NCBI GenBank assembly: GCA_902729315.2 | Contig: LR746271.1 | Location: 129,001-193,000 of the forward strand | Direction: 5' to 3' | Length of the DNA: 64,000 nt | Source: Spirodela intermedia | Taxonomy: Eukaryota > Streptophyta > Magnoliopsida > Alismatales > Araceae | In this document: positions 13,601 through 26,151 of the stretch, piece after piece | Position numbering within the stretch: the first letter of the stretch is position 1 | Layout of the letters: every line of letters starts with the position of its first letter | Translations under genes and position numbers: made by a program | The notes under the pieces: model-generated | Seen by the model: only the letters and a program-made list of their open reading frames with translations | Databases searched by the model: none | What the model was told of the DNA's origin: nothing

Positions 13601-14930
13601 TTTTCCTTCTCTTGCATAACTGGTTTGTAATTTCATTTTCTTGGTTGGCAGGCTCGTTTTGAAGAGTTGGCGAAAAGGGCTTCTGAATTATCACTGGAGA
13701 ACGAAAAAATAAAAATGGTAAAAAAATATATCATTCGAAATTTTACTTGGTCATCTTTTTTTCCTGCTTTTATTAATTCTATGAACATCAGTTCATGCTG
13801 GATCGATTCACCTCATGCTGAGAGATCCAGCCGGGCACCTCCATGGCTATGTTATCCCATTATCGTTGATATATCTGCGTCTTCTGTGCTCTTATGGATG
13901 GGATCATTCTACCTTAGATTTTCAGAGGGGATTCTCTAATCAGCAGAAGCACGCCACAGATGATCTGGATTTACTTTAACCTTTAACTGCAGGATACTCT
14001 AGAAAAACACAAGCTGTGCTAAAAAAATTCGATTTTGCAAGAAAGCATGTTCTCTACATTCATCCTCGAAATTACGATGATGTGGACGATTACGTAGCTC
14101 ATTCAAATATGTATGTGGCATCTGAACAGGAAAAGGCACTACTTATGGAAGAATATTCGTCACTTAGAGGCACAAACATACGATTGAGGGAGCAGGTAAT
14201 TTGGTCAATCAGAGAAGTTTCCGGCATCTTTCTGGGGAGGCATGGTCCCATCTACGGGTTCTTTTTCTGCGGATTTTTTTCTTTCATAGATCAAGCTCCT
14301 CTCACTGGTGATCACTTCATTCAGATGGCTAGGTTGAACTTTGAGGTGAAGGAAGATCCATCGGGTTCAGCTTCTATTAAGCCAGAGTCACCAACTCCCT
14401 CATCAACCATCAGCTCATTGGTGGCGTTTGGCATCTCCCCTCTGCCACAACATTCCGCAGAACTTCAGACTGCTAAGCTTTTGAGTTCCACGTGTCACGA
14501 CTCTCAGCATGCCAGCTTCTTCCGTGCTCGAGGAGCATGTTCTCTCCAAACTTCGGGCACGTTAGTGCCTCAGTTTCCCTGGCTCTTTCCGGTTTACTAC
14601 CCGCCCGCGTCATGGTCTGCTTATTCCGCTCACGGCGGAGGTGAAGAAGGTCCCAAGGAGAGGGAGAAGGAGATGCAGCCGGGTTGCTTGAGTTCTAAGA
14701 GCACCGAGGATCTCGGCAAAGACGATGCGAGGATCTCGAGGTCAACCCAGGCAGGAGGTCCGACGTCAGGGACGTCTCAAGTAGTGAATGTCAAGAGAGA
14801 ATCAGAGGAAGTGCAGCCAGAGGGATGGCGGGGACCGTGCCGTGCTCGTGGGAAGTTGGTGGCGCAATCGGCAGCGACTGAGGCGCGAAAGAGAAGGAAG
14901 GAGCTGGCCAGGCGAGGTAGGAAGAGCTGA
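10603..14930 (+). CDS. bZIP transcription factor with variant basic region
   Basis: Six exons join in phase 0: 10603-11025, 12803-12964, 13042-13119, 13652-13717, 14130-14195 and 14325-14930, giving 466 residues. The basic region is residues 196-221 (AKRLRRVLANRESARKTIF), followed by a zipper with Leu/Ile every seven residues from Leu227 to about 262 and an ENEKIK stretch typical of this plant subgroup. The C-terminal third is Ser/Pro-rich, has a PWLFPVYYP patch at about 350-358, and ends in a basic RKRRKEL tail that could serve as a nuclear signal. The protein should act in the nucleus as a dimer. Oddity: the bZIP signature needs Asn followed seven residues later by Arg or Lys, and here Asn209 is followed at 217 by Ile. 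Start 10603 has a good Kozak context (gccATGGC). Further exons in the 1.8-kb first intron cannot be excluded. Confidence 0.88.
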
Positions 14931-15779
14931 GGCTCAACGTCGCCCCGAGCCATTTGATACTCATTTACACAGTTTACACAATACAGGACGTGCGAGGTCA
15001 GGGAGGCCGTGGTCAGCCTCCCGCTGCATCCTATATACCGCTCAAGGCTTTATACAAGGAGGCTCTGTGAAGTTAGACTTCTAGCAAGAGAGAGAGAGAG
15101 AGAGCTGTAGAACCTAGCACACTCTCCTGGCGGGGGAACCTGTTTTGTTTGCTAATAGACCGTAGTCAGCCAACAAGGGAGACCAACCTCCAGGCACAGT
15201 CCCGGGGTCCATGAGAGGGCCTCGAGAGTTGATGCTCGATTGGAGGGAGGGAGGGAGGGAGGGATCTATGCGACGACCAGTGTAAGCGAGGCCGTGGAAT
15301 ATAAGGAGCTTTTCCGTCATTGTTTTGCTCTTGATCCTCTTCGCTTCTCCCATGTTTCTTCTCTCTTTCCGCTGCTCCTTCGCTCCTCGTTCCTTCCCCT
15401 GCCCCCGTTCTCTGGTTCAGAATAGATCCCACGCTGTGATCCCACGCTGTTCTTGCAGTAGAAATCTGCTCCACAATTTGACTGTTGGTTTGCATGGGTG
15501 GTAGTTTCCGTTTCTGTCGGGTCTTGCCTCCCCACACGTTGTGCCTTGGCCCGAGGTCTCTGCGGCGTGATGCTCATTTCCGGAGGCGTCGAACCTTGCG
15601 AGACGCCGCTGCCGTTAGCATGGACTTCACGATTCACTGCCCAGGAGTTCCCTCCAGCAACTCGTATGCGTTACCTCTCTCTCTTCCCCCCTCTTCCTAT
15701 AACTGTAGACAACCGTTGTCGCAGAAGAGGCATCGCCGAGACTACACGTAAAGCTGGCCTTCCATCCGCGGTCTGAACA

Positions 15780-17065
15780 ATGGCTTCATCTAAGAGTTGT
15801 TGCTTCCCCATCTTTCTCTACTCCCTCGTTCTGCTCTCCATGGGAGCAACAACGTCGGCTCAGTCCTTGGAGGTGGCTGCTCCGCTCGTCAGGCCCCCGC
15901 TGTCTCTTCCCCCCGGCCGTCGGACGGTGACCTGCACGCTGCGACAGTTCCCGTCCTGCTTCCAGGTCAGAGCCCGCTGCCCCGTGGGGTGTCCCACCAG
16001 CTGCTTCATGGACTGCACCCTCTGCAAGCCGGTCTGCAGTAAGTTCTCTCCTTCACCTTTGACGTGTTCTCCATGTCCTCTTCCAGCCTCCGTGGCTTCT
16101 AAATCATATAACGATCTCACTCTGGCACCTCTCCCTGGCATCTTCACCTTCATAATCAAAGTTCGCAAGAGATGATCTTGCTCATCTTCTCTCTCTCTAC
16201 ACTTACGTTTTTATGCGAGTGTGGGATCGCTGATGCCGCTCTCGTCTCTCCATACCGTAACGAAGACTGTGACCGGCCGGGGGCGGTGTGCCAGGACCCC
16301 CGTTTTATCGGCGGCGACGGCATAACCTTCTACTTCCACGGCCAGAGGGACCGAGACTTCTGCCTCGTCACCGACCGACACCTCCACATCAACGCCCACT
16401 TCATCGGCAAACGCGTCGGGGCCAACAACCGCGACTTCACCTGGGTGCAATCCCTCGGTGTCCTCTTCCCCGGCCACCACCTCTTCGTCGGCGCCCGGAA
16501 GACAGCAGCTTGGGACGACGCCATTGACCGCCTTGAGCTCGCCTTCGACGGCGAGCCCATCAAGCTCCCTCCCGCGGAGGGCGCCGAGTGGCATAGCCAG
16601 ACTGCACCGCACATATCACTCACGAGGACCCGAGATGCCAACGGCGTGGCGGTGGGGGTCGTCGCCCAGTTCGCCATAAATGCGGTCGTGGTACCCATCA
16701 CGGAGGAGGACTCGAAGCGCCATGGGTACAACATCACAGACGAGGACTGCTTCGCTCACCTGGACCTGGTTTTCACCTTCTACAATTTGACGGACGACGT
16801 CCACGGCATCTTGGGACAGACCTACCGGAAGAACAACCCCAGCAGAGCCAGGATGGACGTGGCGGTGCCGGTCCTCGGCGGCGAGAAGGAGTTCGCCACG
16901 TCGGGCATATTCTCCACCGACTGTCTCGCCGCCAGATTCCAGGCCGGCGGAGCTGCGGCGGTCGAAAAGATGGGAAAGGAGCACGAGAACATGGGGACGC
17001 CAAGGACGACGATGCAGTGCCACAGCCGCCGCGCCAGCGGATATGGGATGGCCTGCACGCGGTAG
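15780..17065 (+). CDS. Root-cap family secreted protein
   Basis: Two exons, 15780-16038 and 16266-17065, join across a 227-nt intron to give about 352 residues. Residues 1-27 form a signal peptide ending near TSAQ. A short Cys-rich segment follows (CPVGCPTSCFMDCTLCKPVC), then the family core DPRFIGGDGITFYFHG, HINAHFIGKR and a C-terminal FSTDC block characteristic of the plant Root_cap domain. The first members came from maize root cap; the molecular function is unknown, and secretion to the wall or mucilage is expected. The acceptor at 16265 was chosen because it alone keeps the frame and yields NCDRPGAVCQDPRF, which fits the family. Start context is aacaATGG. Confidence 0.85.
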
Positions 17066-20000
17066 GCCACAGCGACGGAGCACGAGAGAAGGCACGGCAC
17101 AATAAGTTGTTTCAGGTTTTCTTGGTGGAGGTGGGGGTGGAGGACAGGGTGGGTTCTGCATCATCAGTTGGCCCGGCCCTCTTTGAAGTTTCCGCAGGCT
17201 TCGTCCTACCCTACCAAAAACCCAGACGGGGACTACAAGAAGACAGCAAAGACAAATGGGGCTGACGGTAACCTGATACAACAAGAATGAAGAAAAGTTT
17301 GCCGCATATATTTGCAAGTGCCTGCAATGGGCTGACAGCAAACGCCTCGCGAGCGTCCCCCCCCGCAACGTTACAAGACGATGATCCGCGAGGTCTTGAG
17401 AGCAGCCCCATAGCCAGTGTGGATATAATATTATTAACATATGATTGTGTATCCAACCGATCATTTTCAGACGATTAGTCTTCCTACGATAAAAACCTCA
17501 ATCAAGAAGTCTTGGTGGGCATGAGCGACCGAAGGCCCGGGTCAACGGGGGATGCACAAGCAGACGTGGAGCTCGTCGTAGCGAAAAGCCTTCAGTGGGC
17601 TTTTCTGGCCGCGCGTTACGGGCCGCTTTGCTATTTCCCAAGTAGCCCCTTGGGCTCCCAAATCTTTATCAGAGTCCATCATTTTGGCACGACGTTCTGC
17701 GGCCTCTCCCAATTTGCCGGCCGCCGTCGGTATCCCAAAGAGTAGAGGGGCTAATTCGGCGCCACGTGCCCGATCGCGCCGCCTCTTTCCATGTGCTCAG
17801 TATTTCGGCACGTGTCAAGGGTGGGGGAAGTCGTTCTTTCAGTGATGAGTCTTTGACTTTTGAAGTCCCTTCCGCCGTCGTCGGCGACCGACTGAGCGAA
17901 TGGCACCGAGATGCGAAAAGGATCGGCCATGATCGCGACGTCTGCAGCTGCCGCAGGCCCCGTTCCCACTTGCTGCTCCACGGTGGCCCTGATGGAGTGG
18001 CTGAACGGGGCTGGTGAGCCGGAGCAGGCTCTGTGAAGGACTCCGGCTCTGCTCCATCTTCGAGCACACTTACGTTACGGCTCAGCCGTCGCCATCTCTA
18101 GCACCGTCTTCTTATGCTCGGATAGCTCCCTTCCATCAATCTGTTTCTCGGGCCCCACGTGTATGCGTCTGGAGACGCTCGCTCACAGGGGAAGGCCTCT
18201 CCATGCCCTGGAGGTGGGGAGGAAACATCGTCGGTGCCGCTTGGTGCCACTGAGGTCTCCGTGTTTATCACGGTCCGTAGCATGCGCCGGCTGCTGACCT
18301 TCCATTTTGCCGCCTCCCCAGGCCGCGAATCCGGCCCTGGTTCAGGCATCTCGGCTACTCCGATGCTATAGAGATCTTCCGCCGGAGACTTTTAATGCTC
18401 CTATCTCGAGATGGGTTCCCCGTGAGAAGGACCGTCGAGATCAACTTTGAGCGAAAGAAGTGCCGTGACACCCATGCTGCTGGAACGAGGTTCTGGGCAC
18501 CCACAAAAAACGCGTCGCCGCTTACGTCAGGCCGTGCCCCCTTTGCAAGGAAACCTTAGACTGACAACCCCATGATAGATGCGATCCACTTGGGAAGTAA
18601 AAGTATGGTAGTTTTCGTAGAAACGGGGGGACTTTGTTGAGAATTCTCACACTGTTTCGAATGTTTTCGAGCCTCGAGAGACCACCTACCCTCTAAACCC
18701 GAACAATGTCCGACGAATAGAAGATCGATTGCATGTTAAGAATAATCTTGAGAAACCCCTCGAGGCTCAGAGCCCACGCCTTAGACTTCATAGGGCTCTT
18801 GTTCATTCCGATACATCGCACGCCGGAAGTGTCCGAAGAAGAACACAACGAATCAGACTTGGAAGTGTGGCGTCCGGTTGGGTCCACACATCTCTTTGCG
18901 TTGATCGCGAGACAGATTGTATAACCCGGTTTACGCGTGCAGTGATGACTTGCCCATGCACCAGTATGATCGTCATCAACAACCAAAGATCTTTGATTAC
19001 GAAGATGACCCAACTCCGCTCGCTGCCAATTAATTTTACAAGGTTGGATGATCAAAATATTTTTAAGTCGCAATGAATTCTTTACTCGAGTGTGAGGAGC
19101 ATGTTAAGATTTTTTTTATGAAATCGTGTATTATTTATCACGATTAAATATACCAACATAAAGACGAGTCCACTCCATTAATTACTACCCACTTTTAATC
19201 GGACGGTCCAACCGCTCGAACGATAAGGAGTTGGAGTTAAGAGAGAGAGGAAAGTTGACTTTTTGGCATTAATGACCTATGTTAATGTAAGCATTATCTA
19301 GGGGAAAATTCCAAGTTGGCTCCGGTAGTATCTTAGAATATTCTTAATCCATGTTGAGCTGAGGTTACTCAAACGTGCAAAAAAGGACTTGGCAAACCAC
19401 GTCAAACACGTGCGAACCTGCTCCCAAAAGTCGTCGCTCGTCCTTCTTCCCGGCCACCGCCAATTTGTCTCGCTCTGGAAACACTTCCCTTACTTTACGT
19501 GAAAGATTAAAAGTATTCGTCCTGCCGATGACTGCTGTTTGAACTGACGCCATCGGCATCAACACTGCTCTCTCCCCCCCTGGTGCCCCTCCCTCCCTCC
19601 CACCTCGTAAATGTTGCTTAGATCTCGACCTCGGCGGGGATGGAGCAATGGCCGTCCCCAACCTGCGGTGACCAAGATGGGCGACGGGCGACCCGATCTT
19701 CCTGTTCAATTCATTCTCGATGCTCGATCAGCCAGACTATCACGTGGGCTCGGTGTCCTGCTTGTGTCACGGTGGCGATCTCTATCCATATCCCGCATCA
19801 TCTTTCTAAGAGTTTAATAATATATGTAGTTACTCTAGAAGTGCAATAGCGCACTCGACCTTCCTCGGGTTTGAAACCCTCCTCTAATACGCTCCATAAT
19901 TACTCGAGACCATGCTCGAATAAATATGTGGTGTATCTTTCTTTTCTTCTGGGCAGTTCTCGAACATGCGGCCCATACCGGGAAGTGCCCTCAGTCCACG

Positions 20001-22086
20001 ATTAGTTCGATAATCGTGTCAGAAAGAGGAGATCGCAATCGGCGAGAAGATCTACGTTGACTTTTCCAAATGCAAGTGACCCACACAATTTCCCGACTTG
20101 CCATAATATCGAGATTTTCTATCGGTCAAACAATCATGATTTCTTTGCCGCTTCGTTATTCCCAAGAGTCGTCCATTTCTAGGTTAGACTTCTGCCTCCT
20201 TTCTTGACTGGGTCGTCTTTCGGCACTTCGCGACCACGCATCCTACGACGTCGACTTAGTCACGGAGTATTGACTCAAGCACATCAAATGACCGCAGACC
20301 GTCTTCAGACCCATTCCTCAAGTAGCCATATCTAGACAACCCCCATTTGCCCGATATAATAGAAATACGGGACCTATATGGCGTATACGGATGCACATCA
20401 AGCCTTTTTTGCGTCTACCATAACGCCAGTGCAACGACTGCTCGGTACGTAAATCCGCGCTTCAAAACACGACCGGACCCTCTCCCTCTCTCTCTCTCTC
20501 TCTCTCTCAATGGAGATCTATATCCATCTCTCTCACGATGTCAGTACCAGAATCGAGGGGTTGTCTGAACCGGACTCTCTCTGTGAAGCTTCCACTAGTC
20601 GACAAAGTAGTGCACCACCTTCCACGATCTCATAAAAAGTTGAAGGCGCGCGTGCGACATATCTTCTGGAAGACGGGAGAGGAGGCAAGTTGCACTCACG
20701 GGACCTTGCTCGCCAGCCCGGCAGAAAGCGACGACAGCGGATGACCGATACGGCAAGTTGCAGTCTCTCCTCTTGGCGCACACGACGAGGACATGTTGTG
20801 GGAAGAGGGATGGGGATCCGTAGTCCACATGCCGCTCGTGCTTGTTCACTTTTTCTTCTCCCAATCAATTTACGTTCTCTCCGGGAAAGCCATCCCGTTT
20901 GGAAACTGAGAGCTACAGCGGCAGCGGCGTGCGATGGCTCGACTCCATCTGTCGGCAAAGGGCGGGGCCTCCGCCGATTCTCCATTGCTGGCGTGGATAC
21001 TTTCCTCGAACTCCGGGTGAACGGTAGGCCTGATGCGTAGAAAACCTCCGAGGTCATCTCCTGCAGCGGGCCGCTATCTTACTTCGAAGGGTATCTGGAA
21101 GATAGGACCGCCTTCCACAGATGAGGTGGCCAGCTACCGTGTTGAGAGGCCCTCCCATTACTCCCCTCTGAAGCAAGCTATTCATGCAGATCGTACCTGT
21201 CCAAATCTTGGACTGCTACTTTTCTTAACGTTCCCGTCGACGAAGATGTCACCAAATACAGTGACATGAACGGAAATTTCGTCTTTGGAGAATCTAACTT
21301 TTTGCGAAAACTAAACTGAAGTGCAAGAAACAAGAACTCCTTTTCTTTTTAAATCCAGAAACTCTACCCGATGTCGGAGAACTGCTTTCTCGATGATTTT
21401 GAAACCGATGAGATAATCCGATTTTACATTCGACAACACTATTTAGCATAGTAATGACATACTCCGACAGTCCAAGTAATGAAAACGATCAGATGTTTAA
21501 AAACCCTCCATGGTACATCCCAAGAGAAGGCGGGGTCCGCATCGAGGTCATTAAAGCTCTGAAACAGACGCTGATTTCCCGCTGTCGCGGTTATAAGAAG
21601 TATTCTTCGCTTAGAACCTTGGATTCTCTTATGCCCGTATCTCGCCAATCCTAAACGATACTTCGATGGCTCGTTTTCAGTTGAATGCCCGCCCTGAGAG
21701 ATCACACCAGAGAGTGATATCCCTCTCGAGTAGAAAACCTCTGAGTGGACGAGAGTGGAGATGGGTCTACTTTTGCATCGCATAAAGTTGGCCTCAAATA
21801 ATTTTCTTACACGACTCTGAAGACCCCTCAGAGTTATTTAAAGTTGATCTTCTTGATAATCACAATAATGACGAACGTGGAACAGAAGACGGAGATCGGA
21901 GTAACGTAGTTCTGGTCGGAACCTCGCAAGGTCCGGCGGATATTATTGTTCGGCTTGGCTGGAATCGTTCGAGACCTCCCGGTAGAGAGGGGGTTTCTGC
22001 AACGGTCTACATCTTATAGAATAAAAGACCCCCTGCTGGACTATGAGAATGGAGGTCCCAGTTGGCTGGCTGACCGCCCGCCTCCA
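17066..22086. other. Intergenic region without a supported gene
   Basis: About 5 kb of mixed composition. Open frames of 60-175 codons occur on both strands (for example 17669-18067, 18693-19073 and 20533-21057, all minus), but they overlap one another, lack domains and do not extend through plausible splice sites. A short CT tract lies at about 20486-20508. Anything here would need transcript support. Confidence 0.4.
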
Positions 22087-23667
22087 TCATCCTGATCTGC
22101 ATTCCGTGGGGTGGCGGGCCCGGACGACGACAGGGAGGCCTCCGACGATAGAAGCGGTGAGCCCAGACGCGAACTTGGGAGTAGGACCGTCGACAAGGGC
22201 CTCCACTCTGAACCGCGGGACGACCGCCGCCACCACGCTCTTCATCTCCGTCACCGCCAGCTCCTTGCCGACGCAGATCCGCGAGCCAGCGTGGAAGACT
22301 GAGTACCTGAAGGGGCTCTGCGGCATGAAGACTCCATCCTTATCGAACCACCTCTCGGGCCGGAACTCTAAGCAGTCCTCTCCCCATATCTCCTCCATTC
22401 GTCCCATGGCATAAGCATGGTACGTCAGACGAGTGCCCTTCCGAACGAAGGTGCCATCAGGGAGGATGTCATCCTCCACGGCGAACCTAGAGTCGAACTG
22501 CACCGGCGGGTAAACCCGCATGCTCTCGTACAAAGCCGCGTGCAAGTACTCCATCCTCCCGAGCTGCTCGAAAGTCGGTTCTCGCTCCTTTGAAACTCCT
22601 CCTTCCTCACAAGTCTCATCTTCGATACCTCCTCTGGCCGTGGCTCGGCTTATGTCTTCCAATATCTTGGCCTCCACGTGGGGGTGCTTGGAGAGGAGGA
22701 AGAAGAAAGCGGTGAGTCCAGAGGCGACGGTGTCGCGGCCGGCGAGAAGGAAGCTGATAACGATGTCCCGGAGGTACTGCTCGTCGTCTGTGGAACCGAG
22801 GAAACGACTGAGGAGGTCCCTGCCGGAGGCCGACGCCCCACCGTTCCGCCGCTGCCGGATGACTTCCCGTGCCAGGACGTCGACAAGACGGATAGCCCGT
22901 CTGAGCTCCTTCTCCAAACCCAGGTTGAGAAGGCGCTTCAGCTTCCACACAAGAGGCGAGGGCGAGAGGGCCCGTGAAGCGGACAGCCTCGAGGCCTTGT
23001 CGAAGGCAACCGCAAACTCCGATAGCGGCTGACCGAGCTCCAGGCATCTGTGGTCGACATCGAAAGAGATCTTGCAGATGGTGTCGAACGAGAAGCGGCG
23101 GAACACGTCCTGCAAGTCGATGACGGAGCAGCTTCCTGCCTGGTGGGGAGAGTTCGCAACGGACGACAGCAGGGGGAGGAGGCGGTGGCGGAGCTCGCCA
23201 GAGATTATCTGGAAGGCGTACGAGCGGACGGAGACGCTGCCGAGCTCGAGGCTGGCCATCTTCCGCTGGAAGAGCCAGGAATCGCCGTCGACGGCGAAGA
23301 TGCCGCGGCCGAGGAGATCGCCGAGAATGGACGAGAAGGTCTTTCCCTTGGGGTAGTTGTCGAACCGGGTCTTGAGCATGTGCTCAACGGTAGCCGGTTC
23401 CGCAGTTATGGTGTTGCCGAGCACGTGGATGTGGATGGTGCGCGTCGGCGATTGGCGGAGGAGGTGGGCGTGCCAGTCGACGAGATTCTCGAAGCCCTCG
23501 TCGGCCCAGCTGGAGGACATGTATGCGCAGCAGATGTCGCAGGTGCACCACCTCCGCCACCGGAGCACCACCAGCAAAAGAGAGAAGACGAGGAAGACGG
23601 CGGCGAAGGAGAAGAACGCCAGGGATATGGAGCTCTGCAGTTTTGGGGGCTGCGTCAGGGATTCCAT
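22087..23667 (-). CDS. CYP94C1: Cytochrome P450, CYP94C1-like (JA-Ile oxidation)
   Basis: One uninterrupted exon encodes 526 residues from ATG 23667; the open frame continues upstream only from a GTG. A membrane anchor covers residues 12-38. The N-terminal CCAYMSSSWADEGFENLVDW segment and LLGRGIF..DGDSW, QRKMASLELGS and DLQDVFRRFSFD blocks are those of the CYP94C subfamily. P450 landmarks are present: AGRDT (309-313, I-helix), ExxR (381-384), PERW (437-440) and the heme loop FHAGSRICVG with Cys465. In Arabidopsis CYP94C1 works in the endoplasmic reticulum and oxidises 12-hydroxy-jasmonoyl-isoleucine to the carboxy form, switching off jasmonate signalling. The heme loop has Ser where most relatives have Pro. 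A GA tract and a G-box lie upstream. The exact substrate is inferred. Confidence 0.92.
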   Translation of the reverse strand: MESLTQPPKLQSSISLAFFSFAAVFLVFSLLLVVLRWRRWCTCDICCAYMSSSWADEGFENLVDWHAHLLRQSPTRTIHIHVLGNTITAEPATVEHMLKTRFDNYPKGKTFSSILGDLLGRGIFAVDGDSWLFQRKMASLELGSVSVRSYAFQIISGELRHRLLPLLSSVANSPHQAGSCSVIDLQDVFRRFSFDTICKISFDVDHRCLELGQPLSEFAVAFDKASRLSASRALSPSPLVWKLKRLLNLGLEKELRRAIRLVDVLAREVIRQRRNGGASASGRDLLSRFLGSTDDEQYLRDIVISFLLAGRDTVASGLTAFFFLLSKHPHVEAKILEDISRATARGGIEDETCEEGGVSKEREPTFEQLGRMEYLHAALYESMRVYPPVQFDSRFAVEDDILPDGTFVRKGTRLTYHAYAMGRMEEIWGEDCLEFRPERWFDKDGVFMPQSPFRYSVFHAGSRICVGKELAVTEMKSVVAAVVPRFRVEALVDGPTPKFASGLTASIVGGLPVVVRARHPTECRSG

Positions 23668-23782
23668 CACCGCTGTCGATGGAGGATGTTGTCGAGCCGG
23701 CGTTGAGGATGGGGTGGGCAGCTCCCCCTTTAAGCGCGAGAGGTGCCCATCCTTTCTCACATGGGTAACTCGTGCTTGAAAG

Positions 23783-23785
<3 letters not shown>

Positions 23786-23827
<42 letters not shown>
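23786..23827. repeat. (GA)n tract in the CYP94C1 leader
   Basis: About 21 GA units lie 119-160 nt before the P450 start codon on the minus strand, so the transcript or its promoter would carry CU/CT repeats. GA/CT tracts near plant transcription starts can bind BPC/BBR proteins; a role here is unproven. Confidence 0.85.
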
Positions 23828-23828
<1 letters not shown>

Positions 23829-24017
23829 CCGTCCGACGACAAAGTCTCGGCGAACATGAAAATCAATTAATCTCAAAACACATATTAGCGACTAATTACG
23901 CCGACGAATTCCTCCCATCAACTTAAGACCAGCTCAGTCATACGGCCGACTACTTCTTCTCCATCCTCTTTGAACCATTCAATCAATCACCCGATCCTCT
24001 CCTACCCGACGCAGCCG

Positions 24018-24023
24018 CACGTG
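24018..24023. promoter_or_regulatory. G-box CACGTG upstream of CYP94C1
   Basis: A palindromic CACGTG lies about 350 nt before the P450 start codon. G-boxes are the binding sites of MYC2-type factors that induce CYP94 genes on jasmonate signalling in other plants. The motif is seen; the regulation is inferred. A further palindrome, TCACGTGA, lies near 25477, much farther upstream. Confidence 0.4.
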
Positions 24024-24029
24024 CTAAAT

Positions 24030-25382
24030 CCTATCTGATCTCCGGGCGGCCAGAGAAGGAGCAGTCGATATAAACAAAGCGTGGAATGCATGGTCCAGGA
24101 TGACACCGTGATAAAACAATTACTACGGACACAGATGAGCAGGGGGACCCGTGAGGCGAAAGAGGACAATGACTGGGCGGGCAGGAGTCCACAGGCTCCC
24201 CATCCTCTGCCTTCGGATGAGCTTCTATGGTCGAGCGTTGAGGCCAAGACACCTGGGATCGGGCTGCCGGGACAGATCATTCGCGCCAGGCGTCAATCCC
24301 ATCCCTTCCGATCCTATCAACGGACGACCTGAGGCGCAATTACGTCACCGCGTTGACTAACCAGTTCCTGTCTCTATTCCGTGCATCCTTTGAACTCCCG
24401 CTGATTTTCGTCGATTACTCTGGATTTTCTACCGAAGACGGGGGCGAGGAGCTTTGCCGGCCAACGAATCAATCCCTTGGACGTTGACCATACCGAAGTT
24501 CTGTCCTTTTCAGGATCCCCCCGTGGGTCCCAGGTCTGTAAAATTTGTGGATGGATTTTAAGCGGTCGTCCTACTATAGTTTATGCTTAATAAGCGGATT
24601 ATGTGTTACCTGCATCGTCCATCAAGTCGGCTAAGTATAAGCAGCTACTCATACACAGGTACCCGACTTGTTCCATCACATGCCCTAATACTGGGAGGGT
24701 CCACCATCGTCACGTAGACAAAAAAATTCAATACCCAACACACTGTATATGCATGCATGCATGCAACTGTATTTAAAAAGTCTTTAATTATTTCTAAGCA
24801 GTAAAGAAACCAATATTTTTGCGCCGTTTCACGATAAACGATCTTTCATTGTCGCACCCACCACGTTTCTGGAATCTATGAGTGGGTTGGTCGACGTCGA
24901 TGCATTTGAATGTCCATGTGGCATGGCGTAGCCAAGAGCAAGACAGCCACTGGGGAGGTGGGCGGGGGGCGTGGCGGCCGCCGCAAAATCGAAACGGGCA
25001 ACCAAAAGCGAACCTGTCCCAGCGGCGCCAACCCAAGCATGGCCTTGGGAAAAATCGACAGGTATGATATGGTACTAGGATTAGAACCGCGCAAGAACAA
25101 ACACGTGTCATTTGTGATCGCCGTTTTCTTCTCCAACGCGTGTAAAGGAACTTGAGGGCCACCCGGATCAGCGGCGTAGATCCCTGCGGCGGATGGCGGC
25201 CGTCCTTTCTTTGGCTTCCCCGAGCAAAAAAAAATGCGCCGCGCACTTTTTCTTCGGGGGGAACGCCTGCAGGTGGGGCCAATTGAAGCCCGGCTTGATT
25301 CCGGATGGCTTTCACTAGGGTGGAGATCGGGCTTGGGCACTCGCTGAGGCATGGGGGGAGGGAACCCGCAGCAACACTGGAA

Positions 25383-25464
<82 letters not shown>

Positions 25465-26150
25465 TGTATCACGTGATGATTCACGTCGTGAGAAAAATCG
25501 TACTTTCCAGTGGATATTATCCGAGCTGGATCGGTCCCGTTCTTCCTCCGTCTAATTCTGGAGCTCAATCAGGACCAACTAAATAATTCCATCCATGTGA
25601 ACGATTTCGATTGGCCAGCAACCACCTCCGAGGCTCAAGCCACGACGAAAACATGACGGCTGTCCATCGGCGGGTCTCCCCGCAAGGCCTCTCCGGTCCT
25701 CAAGAATCGGCGCGTTCGCCGGATTATGACAGCGAGCGTTTTACGCAATGCCGACTGGAACCCCCACCGCTGTCGGGCCAGTGTTGGGGGCCGGTCAGCG
25801 TCACTGGCGCAAATAGCGGCGCCGCTTGTCTCTGGCGCCGCCTGGCCTGACAGGGCGAGCCCAGCCGAATAAGGGACCGACAGATGTCTCCATTGCGTGG
25901 CATGCTCCACTTCCTTCGTCGCGTTTAGTAGGTGTCTATCCGACTGAAGGTCGCCTACCACTCTGCCCTTCTGCGGCCACGCTTGGGGATCACGCTCCTC
26001 CTCCACCATACAACTGAAAGAACACCAGAAGTCCTCTCTCTCTCTCGCAATAAATGGAGACAACAGGAGGGAGGGACCACCAACATCACCCATTTGGTAG
26101 GCCATTTATTACGGGGAGAGTTTCTGAGGTGACGATGGGACGCCGGAAAG
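24030..26150. other. Intergenic region between CYP94C1 and RCE1
   Basis: No gene seen. The 230-codon minus-strand frame at 24876-25568 is held open partly by the GA repeat and has no domain. The region should hold the CYP94C1 promoter and the RCE1 3' flank. Confidence 0.4.
25388..25462. repeat. (AG)n microsatellite, about 37 units
   Basis: A pure AG/GA dinucleotide run between the CYP94C1 and RCE1 genes, about 1.8 kb upstream of the P450 start. Confidence 0.95.
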
Positions 26151-26151
26151 C

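Noticed and set aside
16616-17464. 282-codon minus-strand frame
   Set aside because: Antisense shadow of the second root-cap exon; no domain.
18693-19073. 126-codon minus-strand frame with an opposing 115-codon frame
   Set aside because: I tested it for resemblance to retroelement gag or pol and saw none; no splice continuation.
19845-19905. tRNA-like string gggtttgaaaccc with agcgcactcgac
   Set aside because: I could not fold an acceptor stem or anticodon arm around it; probably coincidence.
24876-25568. 230-codon minus-strand open frame
   Set aside because: A large part is the GA/CT microsatellite read as Ser-Leu, the rest has no domain, and overlapping frames are equally open.
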